Positions 12,246-24,479 of a stretch of DNA of 64,000 nt are shown piece by piece (position 1 is the stretch's first letter; the number at the start of each line of letters is the position of its first letter). The DNA is taken from assembly GCF_003086295.3 (NCBI RefSeq), contig NC_092051.1, forward strand, positions 11,710,810 through 11,774,809. Reading direction: 5' to 3'. A program made the translations under genes and the position numbers. The notes under the pieces were generated by a model that saw only the letters and a list, made by a program, of their open reading frames with translations, had not been told where the DNA came from and did no database searches. The DNA comes from Arachis hypogaea (taxonomy: Eukaryota > Streptophyta > Magnoliopsida > Fabales > Fabaceae).

Positions 12246-12884
12246 ACTGATGCCCGTTTTGCTCACCTGGAGGCAACAATTGATAACCTACGGCAACTCA
12301 AGAACACAAACATTTCAGCTCTTGGTGGTAAATCCTCAGAACCAGAATCATACACAAAAATTGGTAGTCCTATTCGTAGCATCCATGTTGAGTTTCCAAA
12401 GTTTGATGGTTTTAATATTCTTCATTGGTTATTTCATACGGAGCAACTTTTGAGTTCTACCAAACCCCCCAAGATTAGAAGGTAAACTTGACATCCATAT
12501 ATTTTGAAAAAGAGGTGGTCCCTTGATTCTAAATGATGTACAAGACATACCCATTTTATTCTTGGCAATTATTGGCTAGAGCTATTGAATCACAGTTCGG
12601 TCCCTCACCATATGCTATTTTGAATTGTTTTATTGGTGGATTAAAACTGGAAATTCGAAGAGAGGTAATAGCACAAGCCCCAGATAATTTGATTCGTGCC
12701 AATTTCCTCGCCAAATTGTATGAAGATAAAGCTGAGACCAAACCAAGAAACAACAATTGGTCAAACAAAAATTATACCCAATCTCAATACATAACTCCCA
12801 CCACTCAATCAAACACTACTCATCTCACAAACCTCCCTCCTTTATTAAATTCACCAATTGCTAAGACACCCGCCATTAAAGAAA

Positions 12885-13981
12885 GGAAAAGTATGAGGAG
12901 CCAATGTATGTTTTATACAATGTGTACAATGGGGTTAAATTGAAATTAGAATTAAATTAGAGGCAATTAATTAATTTTGAGTAGTTTCCAATTTAAAATT
13001 TGAATCAAATCATGATTCCCCGTTAGTTATGGCAATTAATTAATTTTGAGTAGTTTCCCATTTAAAATTTGAATCAAATTAGGATTATCTCCCTCAATAC
13101 GGTGTAAACTTTTCTCTCACTCTCTCCTCGAAGCAAAAGCCGGTACAGTGCTGCCACGGTTACCAGTCGCCATTGGACATCGCGCCGACACTCTTCCGAC
13201 TGGCACCGTCGTCCGCACAGGCTACCGTACGTAGGGAGGACGCGCATATTGTGTGAGTGAGCTCGCAGTACCGCAGCAACTCGGACGTCCAGCGCCTTCA
13301 TCACAGCCGGTTTGTGCCTTCTTCCTGTCGCTGGATGTTCACTTTCTCTGTGAACGTGGATGGTTATTCTTGAGTGCTTAGTTATAGACGATGATTGCTG
13401 GTTATGATTTATACACGTTCACATTGGATGTTCGTTTTTGTAAGATTTTGGATGTTCACTTTCTCAGTTTTCGTGGATGTTTATTATTCGAGTAATTCAA
13501 CAAGACCCAGGCAGCAGCGCTGGGATGATACGAGCGCGGGGTTTGGGACCGCAACTCACGTCGGCAACGCTAACAGTTGCAAGTCACGGATGTTCAGCCG
13601 CGTGAGGAGTGACGGAGGTTCTTCCGGCGAGGGCGTTGGCGCGAGGAGGCGGAGCGCGACAGTTCCGGTCGGCAGGAACGGAGGCAACACGTCGCGCAAA
13701 AACAGAGCGGTAGGACACAGGTTGCTGCGCACACGGCGGGGCAGCGGAGAAAGGAGGGTTTTTCTGCGGAACAAACAATGGGATTTTTTGGAAGGTAGGT
13801 AATGGTGGGTAATGAAGGGTTAATGTGAAAGAATTTGGGATAAATTAGGGGTAGATATCACAAAAAAAAACTAGAAATTAGGGATAATGATATTTAATTT
13901 ACATTATTAATACATATTGGCTAAATAAACAGCCCATTGTATATATTGTATAGATACCTTATTGTCTCCCTAGCGGGACTC
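12885..13981. mobile_element. Mutator-like element with GC-rich cargo (Pack-MULE-like), inserted in gag
   Basis: The element is 1097 bp with 9-bp flanks ttaaagaaa at 12876-12884 and 13982-13990. The ends are imperfect inverted repeats containing tacaatgtgtacaatggg (left) and, inverted, tacaatatatacaatggg (right). The same terminus occurs at 26306-26474 and 29855-30290. Removing the insert rejoins the gag zinc-knuckle region. The interior has an AT-rich direct repeat (about 67-bp period near 12962 and 13030) and then a GC-rich block at about 13130-13800. That block's composition differs sharply from the surroundings and looks like captured gene sequence, although no protein family could be named. 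Overlapping frames there (13395-13802 + and others) are not convincing genes. Confidence 0.75.
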
Positions 13982-13990
13982 TTAAAGAAA

Positions 13991-14942
13991 TCTTACCATT
14001 AAGAAGATGTCCCCAGAAAAAGTACAAAGACGTAGGGAGAATGGTCTTTGTTTCACATGTGATGAGAAATATAACTTCAGCCATAAATGCCCGAATAAAC
14101 AACTTTTACTCTTGCAAATTAAGGATGAAGCTGATGAAGAAGTGCGACTGGCAGAGACTATTATAACTGAAGTTGCTGCTTTACCCATTGATTCCTTAAC
14201 GAAAAATGTACAACATCCTGAAGCGTACCAGTCTTACCTCTCTATGAATGCGTTACATGGGAGTATAGGAGAGAAAATGAGTAAGTTTAAAGGAACAATA
14301 CATGGCATAAAGATACATATACTACTTGATAGTGGGAGTTCAGATTGCTTTATGCCCCCACGAATTGCACAATTTCTTAAGTTACCAAGTTGGCATCAAC
14401 CTACATACCAAGTGATGGTGGGTAATGGTCATACCATAACTACAGAGGGCTTCATAGCTAATGTGCCAGTGAAAATTCAAGAGAATGATCTTAATATTCA
14501 TGTATTCTTACTACATGTGGCTTCATTTGATTTGGTGCTAGGTGTTTCTTGGCTCAAGCAATTAGGAACACATGCAGCAAATTATATTCATATGTTATTT
14601 CATTACTATGACTAAGGGAAGTTGGTTACTTTGAGAGGGTTGCAAACTTTCGAACCAATAACTACACAACTGCATCATTTCAGGAGCCTATGCATGACAA
14701 ATGCAATTGAAGAAATGTATACATTGGAAGTTGCTACAATTGTTGAAGACCCAAAACTTCTAAATTTTCTAGAGGATATGGAACCAGAGATGCAATCATT
14801 GTTGCAATCTTATAACTCTGTATTTACAAAGCCAACCGGGCTTCCCCCAGAGAGAGCATTCAATCACCGCATCCCATTGATTGATGGTTCGAAATCTGTC
14901 AAATCTAGACCATACAGACAATCGCATAGCCAGAAAACATAG
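13991..14942 (+). pseudogene. Gypsy gag zinc knuckle, protease and linker to RT
   Basis: The first segment, open to 14615, contains a CCHC-type knuckle (CFTCDEKYNFSHKC, near 14050). It continues to the retropepsin active-site motif LLDSGSSDCFM at about 14320 and the flap and core strands ending LGVSWLKQLG. After a stop at 14613 the same product resumes at 14622 as the linker into reverse transcriptase (TGLPPERAFNHRIPL). One stop therefore separates protease from RT. Confidence 0.8.
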
Positions 14943-16130
14943 ATAGAGATTATGGTAAAAAAATGCTGCAAGAAGGGGTCATACAGCCTAATAATAGCCC
15001 TTTTGCATCATCAATTATTTTAGTAAAGAAAAAGGATGGGACATGACGATTCTGTATAGATTACAGAGCTTTGAATGCAATCACAATGAAAGATAAGTTC
15101 CTTATGTCAACAGTTGATGAACTCCTTGATGAACTCCATGCTTCTAAATATTTTTCAAAGTTGGATTTAAGATCTAGGTACCATTAGATTTTAGTGCAAC
15201 CAGAAGAGAGATACAAAATAGCTTTCAAGACTCACCAAGGATTATATGAATGGTTGGTAATACCATTTGGGTTAACAAACGTGCCAGCAACCTTCCAAGC
15301 ACTAATGAACTCAGTCTTTGAACAAGTTCTATGAAAATTTGTGTTAGTTTTTTTTTTATTATGATATATTAGTTTATAGCCCAACATGGACAACTCACTT
15401 ATGGCACTTAGAAATTGTGCTATAATTACTTAAAGAAAACCAATTGTTTGACAAGTTGTGAAAATGCTCTTTTGGTATGGAGAGTATTGATTACCTTGAA
15501 CACGTCGTATCTGGTAATGGCATAGCCATGAATCGGAATAAAGTTCAAATAGTGATGGAATGGCCAGTTCCTAACAATTTGAAGCAGTCGCGAGCCTTCC
15601 TCGGACTTACAAGATATTATAGAAGATTCATTTAGCAGTATACATCTTTGACAGCTCCATTGACAGATTTATTGAAGAAAGACAATTTTAATTGGTCCAA
15701 TGCAGCACAAAAAACTTTTGACAGGTTGAAGAAAGCATTGTCCCAAGGGCCAGTGTTAGCATTACCAGATTTTTCACAGTCTTTTGCATTGGAAATTGAT
15801 GCTTCTTGACTTGGTACAGGGGCTTTTCTAAGTCAAGCGGGTCACCCAATTGCGTATTTTTCAAAAAAAACTGTCTCCTCACATTCAGAAACGAGGTGCT
15901 TATGTTTGAGAATTATTTGCAGTTACAGAGGCACTAGCAAAGTTTAGACATTACCTAATAGGACATAAATTCACAATTAAAAACAGACCAACAAAGTTTG
16001 AAGCATTTATTAGACCAGTCACTCCAAATGCCGAAACAAACAAGCTTGGTTAGATAAATTCTTGGGCTATGATTTCAAAATAGAGTATAAGACAGAAAAG
16101 GACAATATCCCTGCAGATGCATTGTCTCGA
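14943..16130 (+). pseudogene. Gypsy reverse transcriptase and RNase H remnants
   Basis: Recognisable motifs are [44 protein letters not shown] and DILVYSPTW, then the RNase H start EIDAS and the end IPADALSRTC. Stops interrupt several of them, for example a TGA where DGTWRFC would have its tryptophan. The catalytic FxDD box reads YYD at about 15359-15367, so one catalytic aspartate is gone. Confidence 0.75.
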
Positions 16131-16132
16131 AC

Positions 16133-17083
16133 TTGTTACATGCATGGAGCCAACCAATGTGCCAGCTCCTTGAGGAGATTAAGAAGGCTCAAACTACAGA
16201 ACAACAATTACAAAGAATTATTATGGGAAATGAAGATGCAAGGGACATGTCAGTGAGAGGAGGTATGGTATACAAGGGTGATAGATTGGTAGTTCCTACA
16301 AAACCTAAATTGATTCAGCAAATTTTATATGAATTTCATTCATTTCCGATTGGGGGTCACGCGGGTATTAAGAAGACAGCAGCTCAAATTGCTAGGAGCT
16401 TTTATTGGGATCATATGATGCAAGATATTAAGAAATTTATAACAAATTGTCATATTTGTCAAAAGGTTAAGTCACTAAACACATCTCTTGCTGGCTTATT
16501 GCAATCATTGCCAATACTAGAGAGGGTGTGGGAAGATATAAGCTTGGACTTCATCACAGGTCTGCCGAATTCTTCAAGCTATACAGTAATCCTTGTGGTA
16601 GTTGATAGACTATCAAAGTATACTCACTTTATCCCTACGAGAGACGATTTTAATACGAAACAAGTGGCTGGATTTTTCTTTAATCAGGTGGTGAAGTTAC
16701 ATGGCATGTTCTGAATGATGGTTTCCGACAGAGACAAAATTTTTACCAACAATCTGTGGCAGCAATTGTTCAATTTACAAGGGACAACTTTATCAATATC
16801 TTCTGGATATCACCCACAATCTGATGGACAAACGAAAGCTGCCAACAAAATCTTAGAGATGTTCCTCAAATGTTATACATATGAGAACCCTAAGCACTGG
16901 TCCAAAGCTTTTGCTTGGGTTGAGTTGTGGTATAATTTTATTTACCAAACAAGTGCAAACACGTCGCCATTTGAAGCGGTTTATGGAAGAAAAGCTCCGA
17001 CTACTACCAAATATGCTTTGGAGGCAATTGATCTGCCACAAGTACAAAAGATGCTATTAGACAGAAACCACATTCTGCAATAA
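16133..17083 (+). pseudogene. Gypsy integrase remnant
   Basis: Two consecutive frames, split by a stop at 16712-16714, cover the HHCC zinc-binding domain (GGHAGIKKT, then CHICQ) and the catalytic core with LDFITGLP, VVDRLSKYTHFIP and VSDRDKIF. The third acidic residue normally found in DGQTE appears as lysine (DGQTK, near 16830). That would abolish the DDE triad even without the stop. SGYHPQSDGQ and SPFEAVYGRKAP are well conserved. Confidence 0.85.
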
Positions 17084-17320
17084 TTGAAAATAAACTTGGA
17101 CAAAGCTCAAAATGGTATGAAAAATTGGCAGATAAACAGAAACAGATAAGAAGTTTGCAGAAGGAGAGTTTGTCTTAGTTAAGCTTCAACCTTATAAATA
17201 ACACTCGGTGTAGTTGAGGAAAAATAAAAATTGAGCCTAAGGTATTTTGTACCATTTCAGATTTTCAAAAGAGTTGGCAAAGTTGCTTACAAAGTGGAAC
17301 TACCACCAGGATCTAAGGTA

Positions 17321-17646
17321 GCGTTTGAAAGAGTGACAAAAACTGAAATAAGTATCAGTATTATGTTTGGTGTAAAGTGGGAGACAGAGACTAAAATAAG
17401 AATGAAGATCTAATTTAATTTGTACAAAGAGTAAAGTTGGAATTATAAATTAAAATTTCAGCTTTCGTCTCCAAAAATTTCAGTCCCCTGTCTCTTTACT
17501 TTTTAGAGGTACTGAAATACTAAAATTTTTGAGCTAGAAACTGAAATTTTAGTACCAGTCTTTGAACTAACAAACATGATACTAAGTCTCCGTTTCTTAG
17601 TCTCTGTCTCAGTATCTCTGTCTCAGTATCTCAAAAGAAATACTAC
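17321..17646. mobile_element. 326-bp MITE inserted in the gypsy pol tail
   Basis: The coding match breaks after LPPGSKV and resumes at HLIFHVSMLK. The intervening DNA has inverted ends rich in 'gagacagagactaaa' and is flanked by ctaaggta (17313-17320) and ctaagata (17647-17654), 7 of 8 identical. The 60-residue frame at 17231-17413 is therefore a chimera of pol and MITE. Confidence 0.75.
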
Positions 17647-17654
17647 CTAAGATA

Positions 17655-17870
17655 CATCTAATTTTTCATGTTTCCATGTTGAAGAAATTTCAGGAAAATC
17701 ATTCAGCCTAATATATTCCTTTACCAATTCTCTCCAAAACACAAGGACTCTTACTGTAGCCAATTGCTATATTAGTTAAGAGAATTGTTGAAAATGGTTC
17801 AAATGAGGTTATACAATTACTAATTCAATTGGAGAACTATGATTTGTTGTAATATTATAATACCAAAGAC
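17655..17870 (+). pseudogene. Gypsy pol C-terminus, chromodomain-like
   Basis: After FHVSMLKKFQ the sequence continues to AILVKRIVENGSNEVIQLLIQLENYDL, matching the start of a chromovirus chromodomain (the repeated-gene, WENL-type strand). It then degenerates with stops. It lies immediately right of the MITE and in continuation of the frame before it. Confidence 0.6.
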
Positions 17871-18129
17871 TATTGGAGTCATTTCACCCATGGACATAGG
17901 TGAAGAAAAAGAGAAATGGACTAAAAATTTAGATTACGTGGCAAAAAGTGATGAAAATGAGAAGAATGCAAAGAGCTACAGAAAAAAGAGGGTCAATTCT
18001 CAATTGAGAGATTATGTGATTGAAAATCTTTTTTTTTTAAAAGGAAAAGCTCAACACAATATGTAGAGCAAGTGAAACAACAAACAGAAATAACCACCAG
18101 TCAAAAGAAGAAAGCTACGCAAAGAACAC

Positions 18130-19733
18130 TAATTAATATCCCTTGTCATCTTCGGCATTGCCATCAACAACAGAAGGTATCCACACCTAACCACTCCTTA
18201 TAGTTCATGAAGGACTGATGGATGATATCTTCAACCCTTTTTTCTTTATTCTGAAAAATCATTCTATTCCTTTTTTGCCAAATGTTCCAGATAATTGAAC
18301 AGAAACATACCATCCACCTCTTGCGCCCCTACTTACTAGTTGATAGCTCAGTCCAACTTTGAAAATGTTCCTTTTGCGTCCCTGGGGATGACCATTGTCT
18401 TCCGACAAATGACAGTCATGCACCCCAAACCTGCCAAGAAAAATCACAACCAAGAAACAAGTGGTGATCATATTCAACACCTTGGTTACATAACACACAT
18501 ACAACATCTTCCTGATTAACCACTCCCAACCGACTTAGCCTCTCATTTCTATTGACCCTTCCAGTCAATACAAACCAAACAAACAATTCAACTCTTGGTG
18601 GGACTAGACCTTTCCAAACTGACTTAGTAAAGCTGTAACTCGCTATCTCCTCCAGCATCATTTTCACTTACAACACCTGCATAAAAGAGTTAGTAGAAAA
18701 TACACCTTGTTTATCAAATTTTTACACAACTGTATCCTCTCTGTCATGTGCAAGTTTGACCAGTCTTAAAGTTTCATGCAACTGATTCACTAAGTCCAAC
18801 TCCTATTGGAAAAGCTCTCGCCTCCATTGAAATTTCCATCTCAACTCTAACCCGTCCCAGAACCCACAATACCCTATAACGGATCCTCTTTGATTTGAAA
18901 CTGAGAAAAGTCTCGAAAATAGGTCTTTCAAAGAACTGCCACGTAGCCATACATCCTCCCAGAACCGAGTCCCTCTCCCATCACCAATCTCCATAGACAA
19001 CCCATTAATCATTTTCTGTCTTAGTTGTTGATCCTTGAACTGTATATGGCATATATTCTTCCATCCCCTCCCCCCTCCCCCCCGAGCAGGTAGCACCTGG
19101 GATAACAGCATCACATTGGCATTCAAATTGTTACTAGAGCACACCACCTTGTTCCATAAGGGGCAATCCTCCTTCGAAAAATGCCACCACCACTTAAAAA
19201 GAAGGGCTGTGTTATGCACCATAGCATCACCGACACCTAACCTACCAAACTTTTTGGGAGCCTGCACCACCTCTCACCTAACCATAGCCATACCATTCCT
19301 ACCATTCTCCTTACTCCATAGAAATATTCTCTGTAAGGAAATTAGTTTCTCTGCAATAGCCTTTGACATTTTATACAAACTCAAATAATAGACAGGGAGG
19401 CTGTTCAATACAGATTTAATAAGTACCAGCTTACCGGTTTTATTGAGAACCTTGGCTTTCCATAGGCTCAACTTCTCCTCCACTTTTTCTATAATGGGCT
19501 TCCAAGTCTTCACCAACCTTGGATTCGCTCCTAGCGGGATCCCTAAGTATTTCACCAGAAGAGAGGCTACCTTACAACCTAGTACTCTACACGTACGATG
19601 TACCTACTGATCATCACAGTTAATATGAATCAAGCTAGACTTATCAAAATTAATACTCATCCCCAACATTAGCTCAAAATAATGAAATATCCTCCTGTAA
19701 TTCTTAATGGTCTCGTCTCTACTTTCTGATCAT
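18130..19733 (-). mobile_element. LINE-A 3' part (end of reverse transcriptase and zf-RVT)
   Basis: The minus strand carries, in order, the RT thumb region (LGMSINFDKS, VKYLGIPLGANPRLVKTW, LVLIKSVLNSLPVYYLSLYK), GVGDAMVHNTALLFKWWW, and the C-terminal zf-RVT domain (SVWKGLVPPRVELFVWFVL, CVLCNQ.VEYDHHLFLGC). Several frameshifts and stops separate them. It belongs to the same L1-like family as LINE-B, whose corresponding segments are closely similar. The RT palm with its FADD box and the endonuclease are missing. Confidence 0.85.
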
Positions 19734-20765
19734 CCATCACAGGAGGCAGCTACTGTAGCTACGTGGAGGAAGAAGCAGAAGATAGAGCTGATGGAGCTGT
19801 CAAGGATCAAGGATTCATCAAGGGTCAGAAACCCTTCTTGGGGACCAAGTCAAGATGGACGGCTCAGATTGATGAAGCTTGATGAGAAGGGATGAGAGAG
19901 AGGTAATTGCATGTTGGTTTTAGCTTTCGGTTCCCTCTCTTCTCTCTCTGTTCGAACCAGTTTGTTATTGAAGAAGAAGAAGTTGGCTCAATTCAACCGT
20001 TTCAACCTTGGAGGCTTCCCCTTCTATAATAAGGGTGAACATCCAAGGCTTGAAGCAAAGAGAAAAAGAGTGAAAAGCACAGAGTTCTCATAGCTACCCA
20101 AGCTAACAGAAGTTCTTCTCCTTCAATGGGTTTCATGTTGTATTTTTCTATTTAGTTTTGTCTATATTGAGTCTCATGGTGAAAAAGGCAAACTGTGTGA
20201 GGTTTGTAAGAAAAAGCCAGTGAGCGAAAAAAGGTAAAGGGTACAAAATTAAAAGAAAAAGTCATAGATGTCCTAGAGGTCCTTTGTACATTTGTGTTGT
20301 GTTTCATGATTTTGTGGGAATTTCCTTGCAAGTTGGGTTAGCACTTAGCAGTTGAAAGCTTGGCAGGTGACCAAGTCAAGTTCAGGATTGGGGATAAATT
20401 CTGTACTTATTCCGGATAGGAAGGGTAGTTCCTAGGGAGAATTGGTGTTTGTAATCTGTATGATTATAGTGAAATTCCGTCATAGTTGTGATGGATACTA
20501 GATGTAGGCTGCATTGCACTTAGCAGCTGAACCAGGATATTTCTTGGTGTGATTCTCTCTCTCTTCTACTCCATTTCTATTTCTGCTGCATAGGAGACAA
20601 AACTGAAAAATATCTCTTGTCTGGTTACGAGATAAAAAGAAAATGTCTCTTGGCTAGGTACGAGACAAAAAGCAAGAATATCTCCTCAAAGCGATCTGAA
20701 AGGCAGCAAGTGTTACTAAGCAAAAAAGGGGCTAAGATTTAACCCCCCTTCTCTTAGCCACTGAT
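19734..20765 (+). repeat. LTR-like block replacing the middle of LINE-A
   Basis: About 1 kb of non-coding sequence resembles a copia-type LTR: long GA-rich left part, a 'gagataaaaagaaaatgtctcttggctaggtacgagac' repeat region at 20630-20670, and an end at gctaagatttaacccccctt ahead of the LINE sequence. The LINE pieces on its two sides are not contiguous. ORF1 lies to the right and the RT 3' part to the left, so a deletion accompanies the block. Clear TG...CA ends and a target duplication were not found. Confidence 0.45.
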
Positions 20766-22960
20766 AACCATCATCGTCGTATCCATCATCGTCATTATGC
20801 ACTGGTAAATTTCTGTCAACAAAAGCATCCATACCCAGCCTAGACTTCCCAGGTTCTTCATCATCTTCACAATTATGTTCATCAAAATCATCGTTTCCTT
20901 TTTCTGTATTGTCTTTTATGCCCGCAACTCCTTGTAGCCCATCAACCCCTCTACCATGAATTTCTAATCTGCCTCCTCCCGCCTCCACCGCACATATCCT
21001 TCTTCGAGACTCATTATGCCCGCCAGCCTGTGCCAGTACCAGTTCATCACAAGGGGAGAGAGGTTTGTCTTCTATGTGGCACACATGTGTCGTATCCATA
21101 GACGCGTTACCCTAGCCCACTCGTCCTCCTCCTCTCCGGTTAGCTCATTCCCCGTTCATGTAGCCACCGACCCCCATCTTGTGATCTGGCTAATGCACAG
21201 CTTGTGGAACAGCCGCTGTTAATCGTTCTTCACCATGGCAGTTTCGTGTTGCTCCAACCCTTGAACCCGTAGCCCCCAACTCCTGAAGATCCCTAAGCGC
21301 AAAGGCTTCCTTGACTGCTAAACCATAACCTTGCTAGAGTAGTTTCCCTTGACCCACTGGCTTGAAGACCGACTCGATGCACCGTGCGATCCAAAGCATG
21401 CCCATGATGAACATTCGCTTCTCTAATGTTGTTTGTTTCTTTGGACCTTGGGACTTCAAGGCCCACCAAGTCATTCCAGCTCCTATTTCCGTTGAAGGGC
21501 TCCCTTGTATGTTCCATTGCATTAAGACTTATTTCCCCCCTTCCCGACCCATCAAATTTACAACCATAATCTCAAGCGATAGTCAACTCAGAATCCACTT
21601 TATTATTCATATCATATCCCACAAAATCTGCCATGCCTTCAATAGCACCATTATCAGATTGATAAGTTACCAATTTCATTTGATTGTGTCTTAAATTTTC
21701 ATAACTCCACTCATTTAGAATTGTTTCTTACCAATCTATCCTCATCTTCAACCTCCTCTCTCAGCACCTCGATAACCACTTCTGCTGCTTGATCTGCATG
21801 CCAGTCGAAGTTGTTGGCCTTGGCGACGTTATAGCTACATCATCACAGACCTTTGTAGATATATTCCTTTGGATTTCATAGCTTCCCTGGCCATCCGTCG
21901 TCATTTTCACCTTATCATTCCCACCATATGTTTCACATCCTACCTCTTTTACCAAAATATCAAAGCCACTAGTGCCTATTGTGATATGGACCCGTTCATT
22001 GATCACATCCATCACCAAGGTATTAATTTGCACACGGCCGGCACTAAATGAGATGCACGATTCTGTCACGTTATCACAGCCAACCATCTCGCCCCATTGA
22101 GTTTCTATTGACCAAAAAGTATCCACAGACCATGCATGTAATGGAACCCCAAAGCATTCTAGTCACACCCTTCGAGTTTCACTTCTCTCCGACTCGTCTC
22201 ACCTCCATACACTATGGAACAACTGCAGTAGGCTATTCATTTTGAAGGTGTAAGCCTCTTCTGCATTCAAAAGACTGTCAAAGGTCAACAGTGCTTTATA
22301 TGCACCCATTTTGCGCACCTGAATAACTTGGAAAAAATTCTTTGCAACCGATTCCTTCAGCGATTTGAAGTTAATAGCTCTCGTCGTTCCCCCAACTAGG
22401 CTTTTCTGTAGCCAGTCCAGGTTTTCTTTCACCACCTTTACTTCCACATTCTTCGTCCACCCATTACCATGTAGATCTTGAACTGTTTTATCCTTCGTCA
22501 AATCCTTGTTGGCGGTAGCTGTGATTTTCTAGGTCTCTCCTATTTCTTCTGGCATTTGACGATCCATAGTAATTTGAGTGTCACCTCGTGGAGGACTCCT
22601 GTTCGTGTCTTTTACCTCAGACATTCTTATGTATTTAGCTTTTCTCACAAAGGTAACATTGCCTCTCAATCTTATATGATTCATCTCAACTATAGCCTTT
22701 AAGGCCCCTCCTTTCGTGGTGTATCGTATAAACACAAAGATGTATATACCACCATTCTTTTGTTTCTTCGATAAGTATATGTTATTTATGCGTCCAGTCC
22801 AACTAAACAGTTGAAACAGCTCTCTCCTTAATATGTCTACTGGGAGATTATTTACGAAAATTGAAAAGGACTCGTTCTCCAAATGTCAATACTCATTTCG
22901 GTTCCAAACATCGATCCTCATTTCAGTTTCAAACACTAAGATTCTTGACCTGGCGTAACG
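20766..22960 (-). mobile_element. LINE-A 5' part (ORF1 with RRM)
   Basis: The minus strand from about 22960 downward matches the ORF1 of LINE-B: an RRM-like domain (FSIFVNNLPVDILRRELFQLFSWTGRINNIYLS, 22529-22882), the following helical region (22199-22501) and a zinc-finger/DUF4283-like segment (21761-22126). It ends in an acidic tail near 20770. Stops and frameshifts occur throughout. Antisense and alternate frames over this segment are not genes. Confidence 0.8.
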
Positions 22961-23009
22961 TTCTACCCCTCGCTGTGCTTCCCACCTACCCTCTCCCTCT
23001 CTCTCTCCC

Positions 23010-23179
23010 GGGAATGGATCCTCTCCATTTTTTTTAATAATTGAGAGAGTAAAGTGTGATCTCTCACCATTAGTTTTATAAGTGGGACCAAGAATAAATA
23101 TGAGAGAGAGAACAATAGAGGGTTAAAGATCACACTTTACACTCTCAATTTTTTTTAACAATTGAGAGGATCCATTCCC
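23010..23179. mobile_element. 170-bp MITE with about 50-bp near-perfect inverted repeats
   Basis: It begins gggaatggatcctctc and ends with the inverted copy gagaggatccattccc. The next about 35 bases of each arm, ending agtaaagtgtgatct and its complement, also pair. Both flanks are CT-rich, so the target duplication cannot be read unambiguously. Confidence 0.85.
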
Positions 23180-23839
23180 CTCTCTCCCTCTCCCTCTCCC
23201 TCTCTATATGTGATTGAAAACTATAAGATAAAGAAAGACAAATGTTAACACCATGACTGATATGATTCTTAATTCTTAATTTTAGGAATGTTTCTTCTTC
23301 TTTCTTTCTAGTAATAATACTAATTTCTTTATTAATGTTAAGTGTGGCTTAGAATTCGATAGTGCTTTTGTTTTTGTTTTTTTTTTTTTTTGGATCATAA
23401 ACTTTTGGTTATATCTATTTCTTTTTCTTTGGATGCTGCGTAGATAAATACAAATAATAGAAAAATTTTGCGCTAAATTTTATTATTCTAGTTAAGGGAA
23501 GTAAAATTGAATGTATGCACGAGAAGAGAAGTATACAGTATGATTGCAGCTTATTACTATTGTTATTATTATTAGCAACAATTAATTAATTCCTTCAAAT
23601 AGAATTAAATTGTTGATTGTTGATGCTAATTAAATAATAAAAAAGTATAGGGAGGTAAGTGTCTATTAGCCAAGAATTGAACAACTTAAATAATAGTGAT
23701 TAATTTTAAATTATTTTTTTAAATTTAAAATTTGATTAAGTCACATTAATGACATTTTTGAATCAGAACTTACCCTAATTTATTTTCACTTTCACTCACC
23801 ATTCACCACACAAAACCACAAATCTTAATTCCTCTTCCA

Positions 23840-24265
23840 AATGCTCCACGCTGCCGCGGTTTCGTCCTCACGCTGCTAGCGTTGCCGTAGCACCGTCCTC
23901 GCGCGCCATTGTCGGTTATCCTTGCATCTTTCTCCGCCACTTCATTTGTCGTTCGTGCAAGAAAGACAGCCACCATCGCTCTTCTACTTCACCCTTCTCG
24001 CGACTCCCCATCGCTCGCCCGACGCACCCTTGTCGCTCGCAACTCCCCATTGCTCGCCACTCGCACTCCACGACTCTCCATCCGTCGCGACGCAGCCACT
24101 ACCGGGTCTCCATTCGCGACGCGCGATCAACTACTCCGATCCATGGAGACTTTTCCACTCGTCGCAACACGCCATCGCGAGTCCCCCACTGTCCACGCAA
24201 CGCCGTCAAGACGCCGTCGCCGGCTACCCTACGGCTCTTCTCCTCCTCCTCCTATTTGGTTTTGA
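23840..24265. other. GC-rich island with overlapping open frames, function unknown
   Basis: A sharply bounded GC-rich block with frequent CG dinucleotides and repeated ctcgc/cgactccc motifs sits in AT-rich DNA. It has the same character as the cargo of the element at 12885-13981 and as the island at 28060-28330. Two overlapping plus-strand frames (23909-24265 and 23922-24269) are Arg/Ser/Pro/Leu-rich with no recognisable domain. It is more likely captured or 5'-UTR-like sequence inside a mobile element than a gene. Confidence 0.4.
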
Positions 24266-24470
24266 ATGATTTTTTTAACTAGTTTTTTATGTTTTTTTTT
24301 CTACATTTCGGATGATTCTTTTTCCTATGTTTTGTATGTTTTTTTTTTCTTAGAATTTGAATGATTTTTTTTATTAATTTTGGATTATTCTTTTTTTTAT
24401 ATTTTGTATGTTTTTTTTTCTTAGAATTTGGATGATTCTTTACCTTATATTTTGGTGCTTTTGTTTTTTG
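24266..24470. repeat. Imperfect tandem repeat of 'ttttgtatgttttttttt..tagaatttggatgatt'
   Basis: Three to four degenerate units of roughly 60 bp, T-rich, directly follow the GC-rich island. Confidence 0.7.
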
Positions 24471-24479
24471 AAATTTCGA

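Larger units (their letters stand above)
12250..18030 (+). mobile_element. Decayed Ty3/gypsy chromovirus-like retrotransposon
   Basis: Plus-strand order is Gag (12250-12884, then 13991-14100), protease (14290-14560), reverse transcriptase (14950-15480), RNase H (15700-16010), integrase (16290-17050) and a chromodomain-like tail (17655-17870). Two insertions break it: a Mutator-like element at 12885-13981 and a MITE at 17321-17646. Gag keeps EFPKFDG and W.LLARAIESQFGPS but has lost the middle of its capsid region. Many stops and frameshifts are present. No flanking LTR pair was recognised. It is a dead copy, and the chromodomain suggests a chromovirus lineage. Confidence 0.85.

Noticed and set aside
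13395..13802. 135-residue frame in the Mutator-like cargo
   Set aside because: Several overlapping frames on both strands of one GC-rich block; Arg/Gly/Ser-rich with no family match. Reported as cargo instead.
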